From Gallionella sp. (GTDB taxonomy: Bacteria; Pseudomonadota; Gammaproteobacteria; Burkholderiales; Gallionellaceae), in assembly GCA_030645535.1 (NCBI GenBank), contig JAUSNM010000027.1:1-64000 (forward strand): a DNA stretch of 64,000 nt, given 5' to 3'. The position numbers and the translations under genes were made by a program. This document shows positions 30,374 to 41,365 of the stretch, in pieces; positions within the stretch are counted from its first letter, which is position 1, and each line of letters opens with the position of its first letter. The notes under the pieces were generated by a model, which made no database searches, was not told the origin of the DNA, and saw nothing but the letters and a program-made list of their open reading frames with translations.

Positions 30374-31573
30374 ATGTCCGTAATTAAGATGACTGATCTG
30401 GATCTCAAGGGCAAACGCGTCCTGATCCGTTCTGATTTGAATGTGCCTGTCAAAGACGGTAAAGTTACATCCGATGCCCGCATCACCGCCTCCATGTCAA
30501 CGATCAATGCCGCCATCAAAGCGGGTGCGCGCGTGATGGTAACCTCTCACCTGGGTCGCCCGGTTGAAGGCGAATACTCCGAAGAAAATTCACTCAAGCC
30601 AGTTGCCGATGTGATCGCCAACAAGCTTGCGAAGCCGGTTCGTCTGATCAAAGACTGGACAAATGGCGGATTTGATGTCGCAGAAGGTGAACTGGTATTG
30701 CTGGAAAACTGCCGCTTCAATAAGGGCGAGAAGAAGAGCACCGACGAACTGGCGAAGAAATATGCGGCGCTGTGCGATGTGTTCGTCATGGATGCATTTG
30801 GTACCGCTCACCGTGCCGAGGCGTCGACTCACGGCGTGGCAAAGTTCGCACCTGTCGCCGCTGCCGGCATCTTGTTGACTCAAGAGTTGGAAGCGCTAAC
30901 CAAGGCGTTGCTCTCCCCTGCCCGTCCAATGGTTGCCATCGTTGGCGGCTCCAAGGTTTCAACCAAGCTGACCGTACTGGAATCCTTGTCTGAAAAATGC
31001 GAGCAACTGGTTGTCGGCGGCGGTATCGCCAATACCTTCCTGAAGGCCACTGGTCATCCGGTCGGCAAGTCGCTGTGCGAGAACGATCTGGTTCCAACCG
31101 CGCAAGCGTTGATCGAAAAAATGAAACAAAGAGGCGCTATCATTCCAATCGCGACTGATGTCGTGGTCGGTCTGGCTGCTCCCTTCCTGCCGGGAAATGA
31201 AAATACACCTGCAATCCTGAAGTCGGCCAACGATGTTGCGGATGACGAAATGATTTTCGATATCGGCCCTAAGTCCGCGCAAGAAATCGTCGACATCATC
31301 ATGAATGCAGGAACAGTCGTCTGGAACGGTCCGGTCGGCGTGTTTGAATATGATCAGTTCGGCGAAGGCACCAAGGCTATTGCAAAAGCAATCGCTGAAA
31401 CAAAAGCCTTTACACTGGCTGGTGGCGGCGACACGATTGCAGCAATCCAGAAGTACGACATCTTCGACAAGGTTTCATACATCTCAACCGCAGGCGGTGC
31501 ATTTCTGGAATTCCTCGAAGGCAAAACTTTGCCGGCGGTAGCGATTCTCGAAGAACGCGCTAAAAACAACTAA
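30374..31573 (+). CDS. pgk: Phosphoglycerate kinase
   Basis: Phosphorylates 3-phosphoglycerate with ATP, the step after RuBisCO in the Calvin cycle. The start at 30374 gives [25 protein letters not shown], the standard N-terminus, and 399 residues, with AAGGGA upstream. The longer frame from 30311 would run through the terminator hairpin and is rejected. The N-terminal substrate motif RSDLNVP and the C-terminal nucleotide loop GGGDTIAA are present. It is followed 11 bp later by pyk. Confidence 0.96.
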   Translation: MSVIKMTDLDLKGKRVLIRSDLNVPVKDGKVTSDARITASMSTINAAIKAGARVMVTSHLGRPVEGEYSEENSLKPVADVIANKLAKPVRLIKDWTNGGFDVAEGELVLLENCRFNKGEKKSTDELAKKYAALCDVFVMDAFGTAHRAEASTHGVAKFAPVAAAGILLTQELEALTKALLSPARPMVAIVGGSKVSTKLTVLESLSEKCEQLVVGGGIANTFLKATGHPVGKSLCENDLVPTAQALIEKMKQRGAIIPIATDVVVGLAAPFLPGNENTPAILKSANDVADDEMIFDIGPKSAQEIVDIIMNAGTVVWNGPVGVFEYDQFGEGTKAIAKAIAETKAFTLAGGGDTIAAIQKYDIFDKVSYISTAGGAFLEFLEGKTLPAVAILEERAKNN

Positions 31574-31584
31574 TTAGGAATCAC

Positions 31585-33033
31585 ATGCTGCGTAGAACCA
31601 AAATAGTTGCAACGCTGGGGCCAGCCTCCAGCGATCAAAAAGTCCTTGAGAACATGATCCGTGCCGGAGTCGATCTGGTGCGTATGAATTTCTCACATGG
31701 TTCGGCTGCTGATCACGTTAAACGTGCAGAAGTCGTGCGTGCAGCGGCGAAAGCCGTCGGACGCACCGTGGGTATTCTGGCCGATTTACAGGGGCCAAAA
31801 ATTCGCGTAGGCAAATTTGAGAATGACAAGATCATTCTGAATAAAGGCGATACGTTTGTCCTCGATGCAGAACTTGAAGGCCTGGGTAATCAACAATGCG
31901 TAGGGCTTGACTACAAGGAATTGCCTAACGACGTCAGCACGGGTTCGGTCTTGTTGCTCAATGACGGCATGCTGGAATTCGACGTGCTTGAAGTTCAGGG
32001 ATCCCGTGTCATTTGCAAGGTTGTGCGCGGCGGTGTGTTATCCAACAACAAGGGTATCAATCGCAAGGGCGGAGGTTTGACGGCACCTGCGCTGACCGAC
32101 AAGGACATGGAAGACATCAAGACAGCTGCGCTGATCAAGGCTGACTATCTGGCGATTTCTTTCCCCCGCAGCGGCGACGACATGCGTTTTGCGCGCAAGT
32201 TGATGCACGAAGCGGGTGGTCAGAGCCTGTTGATGGCCAAAATCGAACGTGCAGAAGCCATTCCGGCGTTGGCTGACATCATCGATGCGTCCGATGCCAT
32301 CATGGTCGCACGTGGAGATTTGAGCGTGGAAGTCGGCGATGCCGCCGTACCCGGATTGCAAAAGCGCATGATCAAGATGGCGCGCGCCAAGAATCGCCTT
32401 GTAATCACGGCGACGCAAATGATGGAATCGATGATCACCAACCCGATCCCGACCCGCGCCGAAGTATCCGACGTGGCGAATGCGGTACTGGATGGCACCG
32501 ATGCAGTGATGTTGTCTGCTGAAACCGCTGTAGGCGACTATCCCGTTGAGACGATCGAAGCGATGGCGCGCATTTGCCTGAATGCGGAACACCAGTTCGA
32601 AGACCATGCGATTGATCAGCGTGCAGTGCTGCATAAGTTTACCCGCATCGACCAATCCATCGCGATGTCTGCGCTGTATGCCGCCTCACACTTCAAGGTG
32701 AAGGCGATTGTGGCACTGACGCAATCCGGTTCAACGGCCTTGTGGATGTCACGCGTAAATGCCGGGGTACCTATCTTTGCGTTGACGCCTGTCCAGGAAA
32801 CATTGACCAAGGTGACGTTGTTCAGCGGTGTGCATCCGGTGTTGTTCCCAAGCCGTAACACAAAAAATCCGGCGCAGGAACTGATCGATGCCGAGCAAAA
32901 GCTGCTGGAGATGGGTTATGTTCATGACGGCGATCTGATCGTAGTGACCGTTGGCGAAGCCGTTGGTCAGTCGGGTCATACCAACACGATGAAAATCGTG
33001 CGTATCGGCGAACACCACAAAAATAGTATTTGA
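31585..33033 (+). CDS. pyk: Pyruvate kinase
   Basis: Converts phosphoenolpyruvate and ADP to pyruvate and ATP. The 482 residues include [22 protein letters not shown], the PK signature region [24 protein letters not shown] and [11 protein letters not shown]. The allosteric C-terminal domain ends the protein. It lies 11 bp after pgk and 61 bp before fba. Its presence in a Calvin-type operon links fixed carbon to pyruvate. A GC-rich hairpin without a T-run follows at about 33035-33055. Confidence 0.96.
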   Translation: MLRRTKIVATLGPASSDQKVLENMIRAGVDLVRMNFSHGSAADHVKRAEVVRAAAKAVGRTVGILADLQGPKIRVGKFENDKIILNKGDTFVLDAELEGLGNQQCVGLDYKELPNDVSTGSVLLLNDGMLEFDVLEVQGSRVICKVVRGGVLSNNKGINRKGGGLTAPALTDKDMEDIKTAALIKADYLAISFPRSGDDMRFARKLMHEAGGQSLLMAKIERAEAIPALADIIDASDAIMVARGDLSVEVGDAAVPGLQKRMIKMARAKNRLVITATQMMESMITNPIPTRAEVSDVANAVLDGTDAVMLSAETAVGDYPVETIEAMARICLNAEHQFEDHAIDQRAVLHKFTRIDQSIAMSALYAASHFKVKAIVALTQSGSTALWMSRVNAGVPIFALTPVQETLTKVTLFSGVHPVLFPSRNTKNPAQELIDAEQKLLEMGYVHDGDLIVVTVGEAVGQSGHTNTMKIVRIGEHHKNSI

Positions 33034-33094
33034 TCTGCCCTGCCCGCTGGGCAGCGCGGTACGAGTTTGTAATCTAATTAATCAGGAGATAAAA

Positions 33095-34159
33095 ATGGCA
33101 TTAGTATCATTGCGTCAACTTCTCGATCACGCAGCTGAACACAGCTACGGTTTGCCAGCATTCAACGTCAACAACCTGGAACAGGTCAAGGCGATCATGG
33201 AAGCGGCTGACGAAACCAACAGTCCGGTCATCATGCAAGGTTCTGCCGGCGCGCGTAAATATGCGGGCGAACCGTTCCTGCGTCATTTGATCGAAGCAGC
33301 AGTTGAAATGTATCCGCACATTCCGGTCGTCATGCACCAGGATCACGGCGCATCCGAAGCTGTTTGTATCAACGCGATCCGCTCCGGCTTCTCCAGCGTG
33401 ATGATGGATGGCTCGTTGATGACTGATGCCAAGACACCTGCTTCATTTGAATACAACGTCAATATCTCCCGTCGCGTGGTTGAAATGTCGCATGCGGTCG
33501 GTGTGTCTGTCGAAGGTGAATTGGGTTGTCTGGGTTCTTTGGAGACTGGCGAGGGCGAGCAGGAAGATGGTCAGGGCGCCGTAGGCGTATTGAGCCACGA
33601 CCAGTTGCTGACAGATCCTGAAGAAGCAGCTGAATTCGTGCGCCTGACCGGCGTGGATGCACTGGCTATTGCCATCGGCACTTCACACGGCGCGTACAAA
33701 TTCACCCGCCCCCCTACCGGTGCTGTTCTGCGTATCGACCGTATCCGTGAAATTCACGCACGTCTGCCTAACACCCACCTCGTGATGCACGGTTCATCGA
33801 GCGTGCCACAGGAATGGCTGAAGATCATCAACGAATTCGGCGGCACGATGGGCGAAACCTATGGCGTTCCGGTTGAAGAAATCGTCGAAGGCATCAAGAA
33901 CGGCGTGCGTAAAGTCAATATCGATACCGACCTGCGCATGGCATCCACAGGCGCGACTCGTCGTTACCTGGCGCAAAACACCAAGGACTTCGATCCACGC
34001 AAGTTCATGGCAGAAACAACCAAGGCGATGAAGGGCATCTGCAAGGCGCGTTACGAAGCCTTCGGTTGCGCTGGCCAGGCCGGCAAGATCAAGCCGATCT
34101 CACTGGAAGCCATGGCAAACCGTTACGCTCGTGGCGAGCTGAACGCGATCATCAAGTAA
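33095..34159 (+). CDS. fba: Fructose-bisphosphate aldolase, class II
   Basis: Zinc-dependent aldolase forming fructose-1,6- and sedoheptulose-1,7-bisphosphate in the Calvin cycle. The 354 residues fit the class II Calvin-type subfamily: [27 protein letters not shown], the zinc and substrate motif [10 protein letters not shown], and [18 protein letters not shown] lies upstream of the ATG. It ends the tkt-to-fba block and is closed by a strong terminator. Confidence 0.96.
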   Translation: MALVSLRQLLDHAAEHSYGLPAFNVNNLEQVKAIMEAADETNSPVIMQGSAGARKYAGEPFLRHLIEAAVEMYPHIPVVMHQDHGASEAVCINAIRSGFSSVMMDGSLMTDAKTPASFEYNVNISRRVVEMSHAVGVSVEGELGCLGSLETGEGEQEDGQGAVGVLSHDQLLTDPEEAAEFVRLTGVDALAIAIGTSHGAYKFTRPPTGAVLRIDRIREIHARLPNTHLVMHGSSSVPQEWLKIINEFGGTMGETYGVPVEEIVEGIKNGVRKVNIDTDLRMASTGATRRYLAQNTKDFDPRKFMAETTKAMKGICKARYEAFGCAGQAGKIKPISLEAMANRYARGELNAIIK

Positions 34160-34175
34160 GCGTTGTCTGTTTGAG

Positions 34176-34211
34176 CAATAAAAAAGCGACCTTCGGGTCG
34201 CTTTTTTATTG
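34176..34211 (+). terminator. Strong bidirectional terminator after fba
   Basis: A long stem (34180-34191 with 34196-34207) with a TTCG tetraloop has A- and T-runs on its two sides, so it can end transcripts from either side. It lies about 20 bp after the fba stop. Confidence 0.9.
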
Positions 34212-34261
34212 TGCGCACTCAAGTTTGAAGTCCGGCAGGCGAAGCATATATTGTGTGGCGA

Positions 34262-34288
34262 ATTAAAAAACCCCGGCTTGCCGGGGTT
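34262..34288 (-). terminator. Rho-independent terminator after pilY1
   Basis: An 8-bp GC-rich stem (34269-34276 with 34281-34288, 4-nt loop) is followed on the minus strand by TTTTTTAATT. It lies 28 bp beyond the pilY1 stop and faces the fba terminator. Confidence 0.8.
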
Positions 34289-34315
34289 GTGGGTAAGACG
34301 TTTGTTGAAGTCGGG

Positions 34316-37300
34316 CTACGGGATCAATTCGCGCCACAACACCCTTTTGCCGGAAAAGTTGGCGGCGTTACTTGAAAAAACAACGCTTTCATTTAGAACC
34401 GGAGTCGGGTTATTGGAGGTGACGACGCCTACTTTCGGTTGTCCACCGATATAGACAACATTGATTCCGACGATCGTCGCATCGTATTTTGAGGATGCAA
34501 GCGCGGGCGGAGCGCCGACCTGAGCGTTCACTGCTCCACCTGTTGCATAATTGAAATAGTTAAGCCAGCTGTAACCACCAGGCGAACATACTGTGTTGGA
34601 GGGGACGATAGTCGGGACAACCAGCGTACCCTGTATCAATTTTGCATCGATGTTGACTCTTTCTCCGCTATCCGGAAAGTCGACATACCAGCCACGGCCG
34701 GTGTAAAAGTTCACCATGTTATTGGTAACCGTTCTGGTGGCGCCCGTGCTGGCTAGAGTCTGACTGACCAGAGAATTGCGCGGATTCACCAGTGTGGTCA
34801 TCGCGTTGTCATCCAGAATCGCATATTCCGTTTGTGTCTGGGTTGTGGAAAGATCCGCAGTTTCCAGATATTTACCGGTGCCGATGAACACTGCACGTTT
34901 GCCTACAATATTGCCCAGTACCGGCGTCGTCATGATCGGCTGAGGTAATGTGCCGGCAACATCTGAAAACAGGGTGGCGAATTTCAGAACATCGCCCGTG
35001 CCGACAGCAGCGACAACCGTGCTGTTGATATCGAAACGCCAGAGATTGCCCAGCAGATCGCCACCATACACAAAACCCGACAGATTGCCTGAGGGTTCGT
35101 TATTCCAGCCCGCAATTTTAGCCAGCCCGCTTGGCGTAGCGGCAGTACCCACGCCAGTTGAAATTTTGCTGACAATGGCACCCGTTCCCGCGTTCAGTAC
35201 ATACAGGTAGCCTACACCGCTGCCGGCGGGTGAATTACTGACGCTGGGATTAGAACTTAACGTCCCGTTGTCATAACCTGACGTCACCAACACCACCCAG
35301 GTGCCATCTGTCTTACGGGTAACAACAGGAACGCCGTAACTGTAGCCGACATCGCTGTCGGATGCAGGGGTGAATTCCCACAGCAAAGCAGGTGCAGAAG
35401 GATTGGTGATATCCAGCGCATAATAGCCACGCCCCCCCCCGTTAAGGCCGCCAACCAGGATGGTTTTCCATACTGGATCGTCAGCCGTGGTTACTGTCGC
35501 TGCATAATTGGCATTATTGCAGTTAGCGGTACAGACATCCGTGGTGACCGCGCTGCCGTTGACAAAGTTGGCATGCAGCGTGCCATAGTTCTTGTCTGCC
35601 AGCTTCCACATGTTCGGAATCACCATACTCGGCACATAAGCCCAGCGCTCAATCCCGGTATCTGCTGCAAAGGCATGCATCATGCCATCGTTGGCACCCA
35701 TGTAGACAGTCCCTGCGCGGGAAGCTTGCGCTGTAAAAAAAGCGCTGTAGCCGGGATAGGTGTAGCTGAATACCGGCGCACCCAGAAAGGCTGGCTGCGA
35801 TTCCAGTGCATCGCCCAACACGGCCTCACGGTAACGGTACAACCGGTTGTCCAACAGATTGCTGGAGCGATCCTCATACCCGTTTTGTCCGCGCAGAAAA
35901 TTGACCAGATTGGTTCCAGCTGCCGCCGTTTGTTGCGGAGGCGTCAGTGAAGACCATTGGCTCAGCGAGCTGATACGCGCAGCATCAAAATAGGTCGAAT
36001 TTGCGGTTGCATACGCCGCATCAAAGTTGATTAGCGCGTTGCCAGCGGCATTGGCTGTTACGATCGTCCGTGTGTCGGTCAGATCAGACACCTTGCTGAA
36101 CATTGTACCTGTACAGGCGGTGGCTACCGGTACGTAACAATCCGTGCCGACCTGGGTTCCCCCGGTGCAGATGACAGAATTGGGCGTAACGCAGTTATAA
36201 ATAGTGGTGGAGCCGCTGGAATCGGCAACCACGCTGCCCGGCGCTGCGCAAGTGTCAGCTGTTGTATTTTCCACGCACCATGTGGCATTGGAGCTGACCA
36301 CACCGGTATCCACGTTGATACCGCGAGCTTCAAGATTGCCTTTCCACGCAACCGTGGTGTAGCTGGCAACGTAGGCAAAGTTGTTGCCGGCGACAGGATT
36401 CAAGGTACTGGTGGCGGCAGCGGCTGCCGCACCTTTACGCGAGTTGATGCCGGCGAGGGCATTGGAAAGACTGGCAGACAACGAACTGGGGTTAGTGGCA
36501 TTAAAATAGGCCCCTCGACCATCGACTGCCGCATGCCATAAATCATCGATATTTTCCGGTGTGCCGGAAACGCTTGGAATCGGCCAATTGCAAACTGTGC
36601 CGGCCGCCTGCCATGGACATATCGTTGAAGAGGCGGTGCTCCCCAGGTTGACTGCGACATAATCTCCGGTGCTGTCGCTAAGGTAGCTGGACGAGTACAC
36701 CATTCTGCCTTTTGCACCCAACCCCAGGGTGAAGGTGGTCATATGCTGCTGGGTATTATTGTCCAACGTGCTGATGAACACGTTGTTCTGGCATACATCC
36801 GTGCCGAGAGCGCCGGTGCAGTTATTCAATGTCCCTGTGACCGTGCTGCCAAAAGTGCCGGTGCGTAAATCGGTCTGGTAGTAATACATCGAGACGTCGG
36901 CCAGCGTGTTGCTGGTTCCGCCGCTGGTGCTTTGCACGCTACTCTGTAGCGCGGGGGAAGTTGTGCTAGGAGAGGGGAGTGTTACTGTTGCTGTGCAAGT
37001 ACTTGAGGCCGAAGTATATGGTGCCACATAGTTATTTGCGGTGGCAGACCAACTGGGAGGCATACAAGTTGCACCGGCAGTCGCTACGGTGCAAGAACCA
37101 GTCTGCTGCCGTACCAATAGGCGTTTATTGGAGCCGGAACAATTCGAGCCTCCACCTCCAGATATCTTGGATCCGGTCGATGTATAAACGTTGCGCGTAT
37201 ATGTATTTGTCCATGTGGAGCCGACGGTTGCACCGTCATACATCGGGCGCCCGGCTGTGCCATCCTGGTTGCCAACGGCGGTGCTGCCATCTAACTTGGT

Positions 37301-38266
37301 ATCGCCTGTCTGGCTGTTCCAGTAACCATCTGTTGTGAGTATGGTGAAATTCTGCTGGCAGGAATATTGCACAGGATCAACCACTGCGACGCCGTTTTTG
37401 CTGGCCAGCTTGTTGGCATAGACTTTCCCGATGTCGGCCAGCGCCCCCAGCAACGGGGTCGAACTGCCAGCGCTCGTGGCGTAGAGTTTGTTGTACCAGG
37501 CCAACTTGTTGGCGGCGTCAAAAGGGGCGGCGTTGATAAAATCAGTCCCGCCGTTGTTGTTCATGGTGGCGAAGCCGACCCGGTAGTTGGTACCGATAGG
37601 CTTGAAGGCCAGTCCGGTCGCGGTCTTCATCATATTGATGCGGGTGTGGTAATAGCTGTACCAGTTGGCGAAGTTGGTCTGTTCGCTTGCACCGACAATC
37701 ACCTTAGTGAACACTCCACTGCCAGGTGTGGAACCGATGGCGCTATTGCATTCCTGATAAAAAGTACTGGCCGTGTTGAAGTAATCCTTTTGTGCGTTAG
37801 TGGTCTGCGTGCCGGAATATGTATAGTAAAAGGCGGCTTGGGCAGAAAAGCCACTGTTGTTGGTACTGTCGCTGTCTATGTCGATGAAGCTGGTGCTCAG
37901 GTTGGTGGTGCCTGAACCGGTGTTGTAGCCGTCGTTCCAGGCCGCGGTAAAGCTGGAATTGGGGTAACTGGTTCCGGTGGAACTGACCGGAGGAGCGTAA
38001 GTGAGACTTGGGTCATAGTAAACACCGTTGCACTGGCTGCTGGCGTAGCCGTAGCTCCCGGAAAAAGATTTTGTGGTGTCTGGTAAATAGGCCCAGCCCA
38101 TACTGCCCGAGTCATCCATCATCAGGAATACGTTGGGTATCACTAATGAGGTGGAGGATGTCGCCAAAGGGGCTGTCGCCAATGCAACCGACGCGGCGAA
38201 TGCAGGCACAGGCAGCAGCACGAAGTACAGCAGTGCGGCGATGAGGTTCTTCAGATGGGTTTTCAT
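34316..38266 (-). CDS. pilY1: Type IV pilus tip/biogenesis protein PilY1
   Basis: Large secreted protein that sits at the pilus tip, primes assembly and mediates adhesion or surface sensing. I start it at 38266, which gives MKTHLKNLIAALLYFVLLPVPAFA, a signal peptide, with AGGAG 8 bp upstream; the longer frame adds 42 unlikely residues. The product is 1316 residues. A von Willebrand A-like domain begins with the metal-binding DxSxS motif (D51, S53, S55). The C-terminal part is the PilY beta-propeller (GTVYMGANDGMMHAF, WRFDINS). It is last in the minor-pilin operon. Confidence 0.93.
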   Translation of the reverse strand: MKTHLKNLIAALLYFVLLPVPAFAASVALATAPLATSSTSLVIPNVFLMMDDSGSMGWAYLPDTTKSFSGSYGYASSQCNGVYYDPSLTYAPPVSSTGTSYPNSSFTAAWNDGYNTGSGTTNLSTSFIDIDSDSTNNSGFSAQAAFYYTYSGTQTTNAQKDYFNTASTFYQECNSAIGSTPGSGVFTKVIVGASEQTNFANWYSYYHTRINMMKTATGLAFKPIGTNYRVGFATMNNNGGTDFINAAPFDAANKLAWYNKLYATSAGSSTPLLGALADIGKVYANKLASKNGVAVVDPVQYSCQQNFTILTTDGYWNSQTGDTKLDGSTAVGNQDGTAGRPMYDGATVGSTWTNTYTRNVYTSTGSKISGGGGSNCSGSNKRLLVRQQTGSCTVATAGATCMPPSWSATANNYVAPYTSASSTCTATVTLPSPSTTSPALQSSVQSTSGGTSNTLADVSMYYYQTDLRTGTFGSTVTGTLNNCTGALGTDVCQNNVFISTLDNNTQQHMTTFTLGLGAKGRMVYSSSYLSDSTGDYVAVNLGSTASSTICPWQAAGTVCNWPIPSVSGTPENIDDLWHAAVDGRGAYFNATNPSSLSASLSNALAGINSRKGAAAAAATSTLNPVAGNNFAYVASYTTVAWKGNLEARGINVDTGVVSSNATWCVENTTADTCAAPGSVVADSSGSTTIYNCVTPNSVICTGGTQVGTDCYVPVATACTGTMFSKVSDLTDTRTIVTANAAGNALINFDAAYATANSTYFDAARISSLSQWSSLTPPQQTAAAGTNLVNFLRGQNGYEDRSSNLLDNRLYRYREAVLGDALESQPAFLGAPVFSYTYPGYSAFFTAQASRAGTVYMGANDGMMHAFAADTGIERWAYVPSMVIPNMWKLADKNYGTLHANFVNGSAVTTDVCTANCNNANYAATVTTADDPVWKTILVGGLNGGGRGYYALDITNPSAPALLWEFTPASDSDVGYSYGVPVVTRKTDGTWVVLVTSGYDNGTLSSNPSVSNSPAGSGVGYLYVLNAGTGAIVSKISTGVGTAATPSGLAKIAGWNNEPSGNLSGFVYGGDLLGNLWRFDINSTVVAAVGTGDVLKFATLFSDVAGTLPQPIMTTPVLGNIVGKRAVFIGTGKYLETADLSTTQTQTEYAILDDNAMTTLVNPRNSLVSQTLASTGATRTVTNNMVNFYTGRGWYVDFPDSGERVNIDAKLIQGTLVVPTIVPSNTVCSPGGYSWLNYFNYATGGAVNAQVGAPPALASSKYDATIVGINVVYIGGQPKVGVVTSNNPTPVLNESVVFSSNAANFSGKRVLWRELIP

Positions 38267-38276
38267 GGTCTGTCTC

Positions 38277-38936
38277 CTAGTATACAAATGCCTGCACGTA
38301 GCTGACGGAATTCCTGGGGCCTGTGGTTCTGGAGGTGATGCGGAGCTGTGGCGCCTGACCCGCGACAGGGCAACCCGAACCCACGCAAACATCCTGTGGC
38401 AGCGGGATGCTCTGGCCGTTCTTGTCTATCGTAGCGCCGCTGAACAGACAGTTCGCATTTTGAATCGCCACATTTGGAGTGCGGCACATTCGCTGGATGA
38501 CATAGCGGGTGGTGTTCGCGCTGGCGTCAGTGCCGACCAGCACGCTGTCGGCGTTACTCCACTGAATTCCGGTGCCGTCAGTCAAACTGACAGCGGGATC
38601 GGTACTCGAGTAATAGCCCGCATTCAAAAAGCCGCCTGAACCACCCGTGCTGTTGAACGGATGCGCCGTATTGTTCAGCACATTGATCGCCGCGTTCCCA
38701 GCCTCAGTCGCAACCAGCCAGGCAACAGCCGCCTCAATTCCGGCATCCCCCGAGCTCGTGGTTGACTGCTTGAAAGCCAGATTGCCCGCAATCAGCGTGC
38801 TGGTGTCGACCGAGCGTATCAAGGCTACCGCAGCGAGCGAGATCACCAGCAGCGCGATCAGTGCGAAAAACAGCGACACGCCGCGCTGTTTGGCATGACG
38901 CGCCTGCCTGAAGCCACATTTGGCTGATATTTTCAT
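38277..38936 (-). CDS. pilX: Minor pilin PilX
   Basis: 219 residues with a type III (prepilin) signal KQRG|VSLFFALIALLVISLAAV, cleaved after G19. Position 5 of the mature protein is phenylalanine (F24), not the usual glutamate. This fits a tip subunit of the PilX/GspK kind, which does not need Glu5. The ATG overlaps the pilW stop (ATGA), and pilY1 follows 10 bp later. Assignment rests on the prepilin signal and gene order. Confidence 0.85.
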   Translation of the reverse strand: MKISAKCGFRQARHAKQRGVSLFFALIALLVISLAAVALIRSVDTSTLIAGNLAFKQSTTSSGDAGIEAAVAWLVATEAGNAAINVLNNTAHPFNSTGGSGGFLNAGYYSSTDPAVSLTDGTGIQWSNADSVLVGTDASANTTRYVIQRMCRTPNVAIQNANCLFSGATIDKNGQSIPLPQDVCVGSGCPVAGQAPQLRITSRTTGPRNSVSYVQAFVY

Positions 38937-40045
38937 AACGTGCCCTTGGACCAGATCATGTTGCGCAGCGGAATAATATTTTCAAAAACGCGATAGCGGT
39001 AGCGTTGCCAGTTTGAATCAGACTGGCTCAGATCGATCGTTGGTGCAGGCGAAGCGACAGTGCCCGGCCATGCGCACAGACCGGTAGGTGCGGCAGCGGT
39101 TGTGGAACTGCATGCAGAGGTCACGTTCGACACTTCCATTTTTGCGTTGCGCGCCACGACGGCGATGCGTATCGCCTTGATCCGATTGCGGTCGGCCAGC
39201 GTCGGCGCGGCCCACGTGCCTGTGGCATCCACCCACTGGACGACCTGGTTCGAGTTGGCGGCAGCGGAAATTCCGTATTGCGCCTGAATGTTCACCACAC
39301 CTGTAACACCGGGCACAAAGGCTGCGGCCGTGCCATCCTGCCGTTCCAGATTGCCGCTGTTTGCACGATAGGTAACTTCATGCCATGCTCCCAAACAGGC
39401 CAGATTGGTGCCGCTGGATGTCGGGGCTGCGGTGGCTGCGGTAACGAGGGTATTTGCATCCGTTGCATCCGCAAAGGTGATGGAGGTCGTACCCGCCGGC
39501 AAGGCGACCATGGTTGAGATCGCGCAACTGGTGCCGTTGGTGATCAGAATGGCATCGTTGGTATTGCAGCCAAAATTATTCAGCACGGCCACATCCCTGG
39601 CCGGCGCGGCAGTACCGGCCGATGCAGTGGGTATGCCGGTCGTCTGGGTGGGTACGCCGCCCATCGCCGTGTCCCCGTAGCGCAGGGTAATGGTATCGCT
39701 GGCGCTCACGCCGGTTGTCGCAACGCCATCGGCGATAGTGACGGGCGAGAGGCGTGCAATGGTGCCTGCGATGCCGCCGACCGTCACCGTTGTGCATTCG
39801 AGCGCCGAATTGGTGACCGGCATCAGCGGATAGCCTGCCTGTTGCAACTCTCGCCCTATGTTGAACAGTGCAATGCTGCCGTTGGTTTGAGCATCGGCTG
39901 TGCCCGTGGTAGTGCGCTTTTGGGCCTCAAACACGGATAGCACCTGCAAGATGACCACAGAGACAAGCATACCAATGGTCAGACCGACCATCAGTTCAAT
40001 CAGGGAAAATCCAGTCTGATGTATGGATGCATTTTTTGAATTCAC
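38933..40045 (-). CDS. pilW: Minor pilin PilW
   Basis: 370 residues starting at GTG. The prepilin signal HQTG|FSLIELMVGLTIG is cleaved after G12, with Glu at mature position 5 (E17). A long C-terminal domain contains IGRELQQAGYP, typical of PilW. It lies 4 bp after pilV and overlaps pilX by four bases, so it belongs to the pilE-fimT-pilV-pilW-pilX-pilY1 operon. Confidence 0.9.
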   Translation of the reverse strand: MNSKNASIHQTGFSLIELMVGLTIGMLVSVVILQVLSVFEAQKRTTTGTADAQTNGSIALFNIGRELQQAGYPLMPVTNSALECTTVTVGGIAGTIARLSPVTIADGVATTGVSASDTITLRYGDTAMGGVPTQTTGIPTASAGTAAPARDVAVLNNFGCNTNDAILITNGTSCAISTMVALPAGTTSITFADATDANTLVTAATAAPTSSGTNLACLGAWHEVTYRANSGNLERQDGTAAAFVPGVTGVVNIQAQYGISAAANSNQVVQWVDATGTWAAPTLADRNRIKAIRIAVVARNAKMEVSNVTSACSSTTAAAPTGLCAWPGTVASPAPTIDLSQSDSNWQRYRYRVFENIIPLRNMIWSKGTL

Positions 40046-40049
40046 AGCG

Positions 40050-40421
40050 TTAGCCCCCGACGATGCTGGCAGTAGTGGTGAGATTATGCGGCGCCTGACC
40101 CGGTTGTTGCCAGGTCACCGTGACCGTGTATTGATTTCCCGACTGCGTCGTCGCGATGGTGCCGCCGGGCAAATCGGGGATCGCGGTTGCCGCCTGAACG
40201 TAGCTGGCGAGATTGGCCGTATCCGTCCACATCAGCCCTATTCGTTGCTGAGCGATGTAACTTGCATCGGTGCGAAACTCAGAGTCAACCGTGTTTTTAA
40301 TCATGGCCGCCTGCAATCCCACGATGGCGAGCACGCCCATCGAAAAAATCAGAATTGCGATCAGCGCCTCGAGCAACACCACGCCTTGCTGGGAAGATTT
40401 TGGAGGCAGATTTTTATGCAT
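40050..40421 (-). CDS. pilV: Minor pilin PilV
   Basis: A 123-residue prepilin with signal SQQG|VVLLEALIAILIFSMGV, cleaved after G13, Glu5 at E18. The MGVLAIVGLQA segment is typical of PilV. GGAG precedes the ATG. Third gene of the minor-pilin operon. Confidence 0.9.
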   Translation of the reverse strand: MHKNLPPKSSQQGVVLLEALIAILIFSMGVLAIVGLQAAMIKNTVDSEFRTDASYIAQQRIGLMWTDTANLASYVQAATAIPDLPGGTIATTQSGNQYTVTVTWQQPGQAPHNLTTTASIVGG

Positions 40422-40433
40422 GATTTTCTCCGT

Positions 40434-40934
40434 TTAGCAGCCGCGCGGATTGGAAGATGGCAAAGCAGGGTCACACATTCTGGCGTTGCCGCCTGAACCT
40501 ATCGTAACCCGTAAACTCTGTGTGCCGCCTGTTGCAGCAAGATCCACCCGTGTAAAAGGGACTGAGCCGTCCACATTCGTCACAACCAGTCCGAAATTAT
40601 TGAACGTAATGGTCGTTGCGCCAACGGGCAATACCGTACGTGTCACATTTTTCGAGCCTTCGCTGGCCAGGCGCTGTTCGATTACCGAGGCGGGCGTCAC
40701 CACGCTGACCGTCCACGATGAGTCAGTTCCCAGCACGAATGTTGTTCGAGTATTGCGCGTCACAGCCTCTGCGCGAGCCTTTTGCAACCCGTTGGCAATC
40801 GATTCGGCGGCAGTGCGGATCTGCGAGTTACTCACCCATGTCTGAAAGCTGGGTATCGCCACCGCCGCCAGGATACCCATGATAACGACGGTCGCCATCA
40901 ATTCGATCAGCGAAAAGCCCCGGGATTTATGCAT
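40434..40934 (-). CDS. fimT: Minor pilin FimT/GspH family
   Basis: 166 residues from the ATG at 40934, which has GGGAGG at good distance; the frame extends 17 codons further but without a reason to start there. The prepilin signal is MHKSRG|FSLIELMATVVIMGILA. The C-terminal GspH-type domain contains LQKARAEAVTRN. FimT in some species binds DNA during competence. The start overlaps the pilE stop by one base. Confidence 0.88.
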   Translation of the reverse strand: MHKSRGFSLIELMATVVIMGILAAVAIPSFQTWVSNSQIRTAAESIANGLQKARAEAVTRNTRTTFVLGTDSSWTVSVVTPASVIEQRLASEGSKNVTRTVLPVGATTITFNNFGLVVTNVDGSVPFTRVDLAATGGTQSLRVTIGSGGNARMCDPALPSSNPRGC

Positions 40935-41365
40935 CAACATCCGCCTCCCTTGCTGGTTACCCAGCACGTGGCGCTGTTCCCCCACGCCGTGTTGGAGGCT
41001 TTTACGTTCGATTCATTGATCGTATAGCTATATGCAGACAAACTGCTGATGCCTGTGGCGGTGAGCGTGTAAGTATTGGCTGTAGCTGCGCAGGCATACG
41101 TGAAATTTGTTGTAGCCATAGGGATGGCAACAGGACAGCCGTTTGTATTCGAACCAAGTTGCGCCACTGTTGGCACATAAGTTCGATTGTCCTGATAAAA
41201 CTGCTCCATCTTGATGCGCGCGTCAGACAGCGTCGATGTCGCCTCTACCAGCTTGCCGCGTATCACATAATTGCTGTAGTTGGGGATCGCAACGGCCGCC
41301 AGTATGCCGATCACAGCGATCACAACCATCAGTTCGACCAGGGTGAAGCCTCGTAGCTTTTTCAT
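40934..41365 (-). CDS. pilE: Minor pilin PilE-like
   Basis: 143 residues from the ATG at 41365, preceded by AAAGGAG. Prepilin signal MKKLRG|FTLVELMVVIAVIGILAAV with Glu5. The following helix and YVIRGKLVEATSTLSDARIKME are typical of PilE. The C-terminus has a pair of cysteines likely to form the D-region disulfide (C-P-V, then GGGC). First gene of the operon. It is probably a minor, not the major, pilin because it leads the pilY1 cluster. Confidence 0.88.
   Translation of the reverse strand: MKKLRGFTLVELMVVIAVIGILAAVAIPNYSNYVIRGKLVEATSTLSDARIKMEQFYQDNRTYVPTVAQLGSNTNGCPVAIPMATTNFTYACAATANTYTLTATGISSLSAYSYTINESNVKASNTAWGNSATCWVTSKGGGC

Noticed and set aside
33034-33055. CTGCCC/GGGCAG hairpin after pyk as a terminator
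   Set aside because: Good stem but no T-run, and fba follows in the same operon. At most a stability element.
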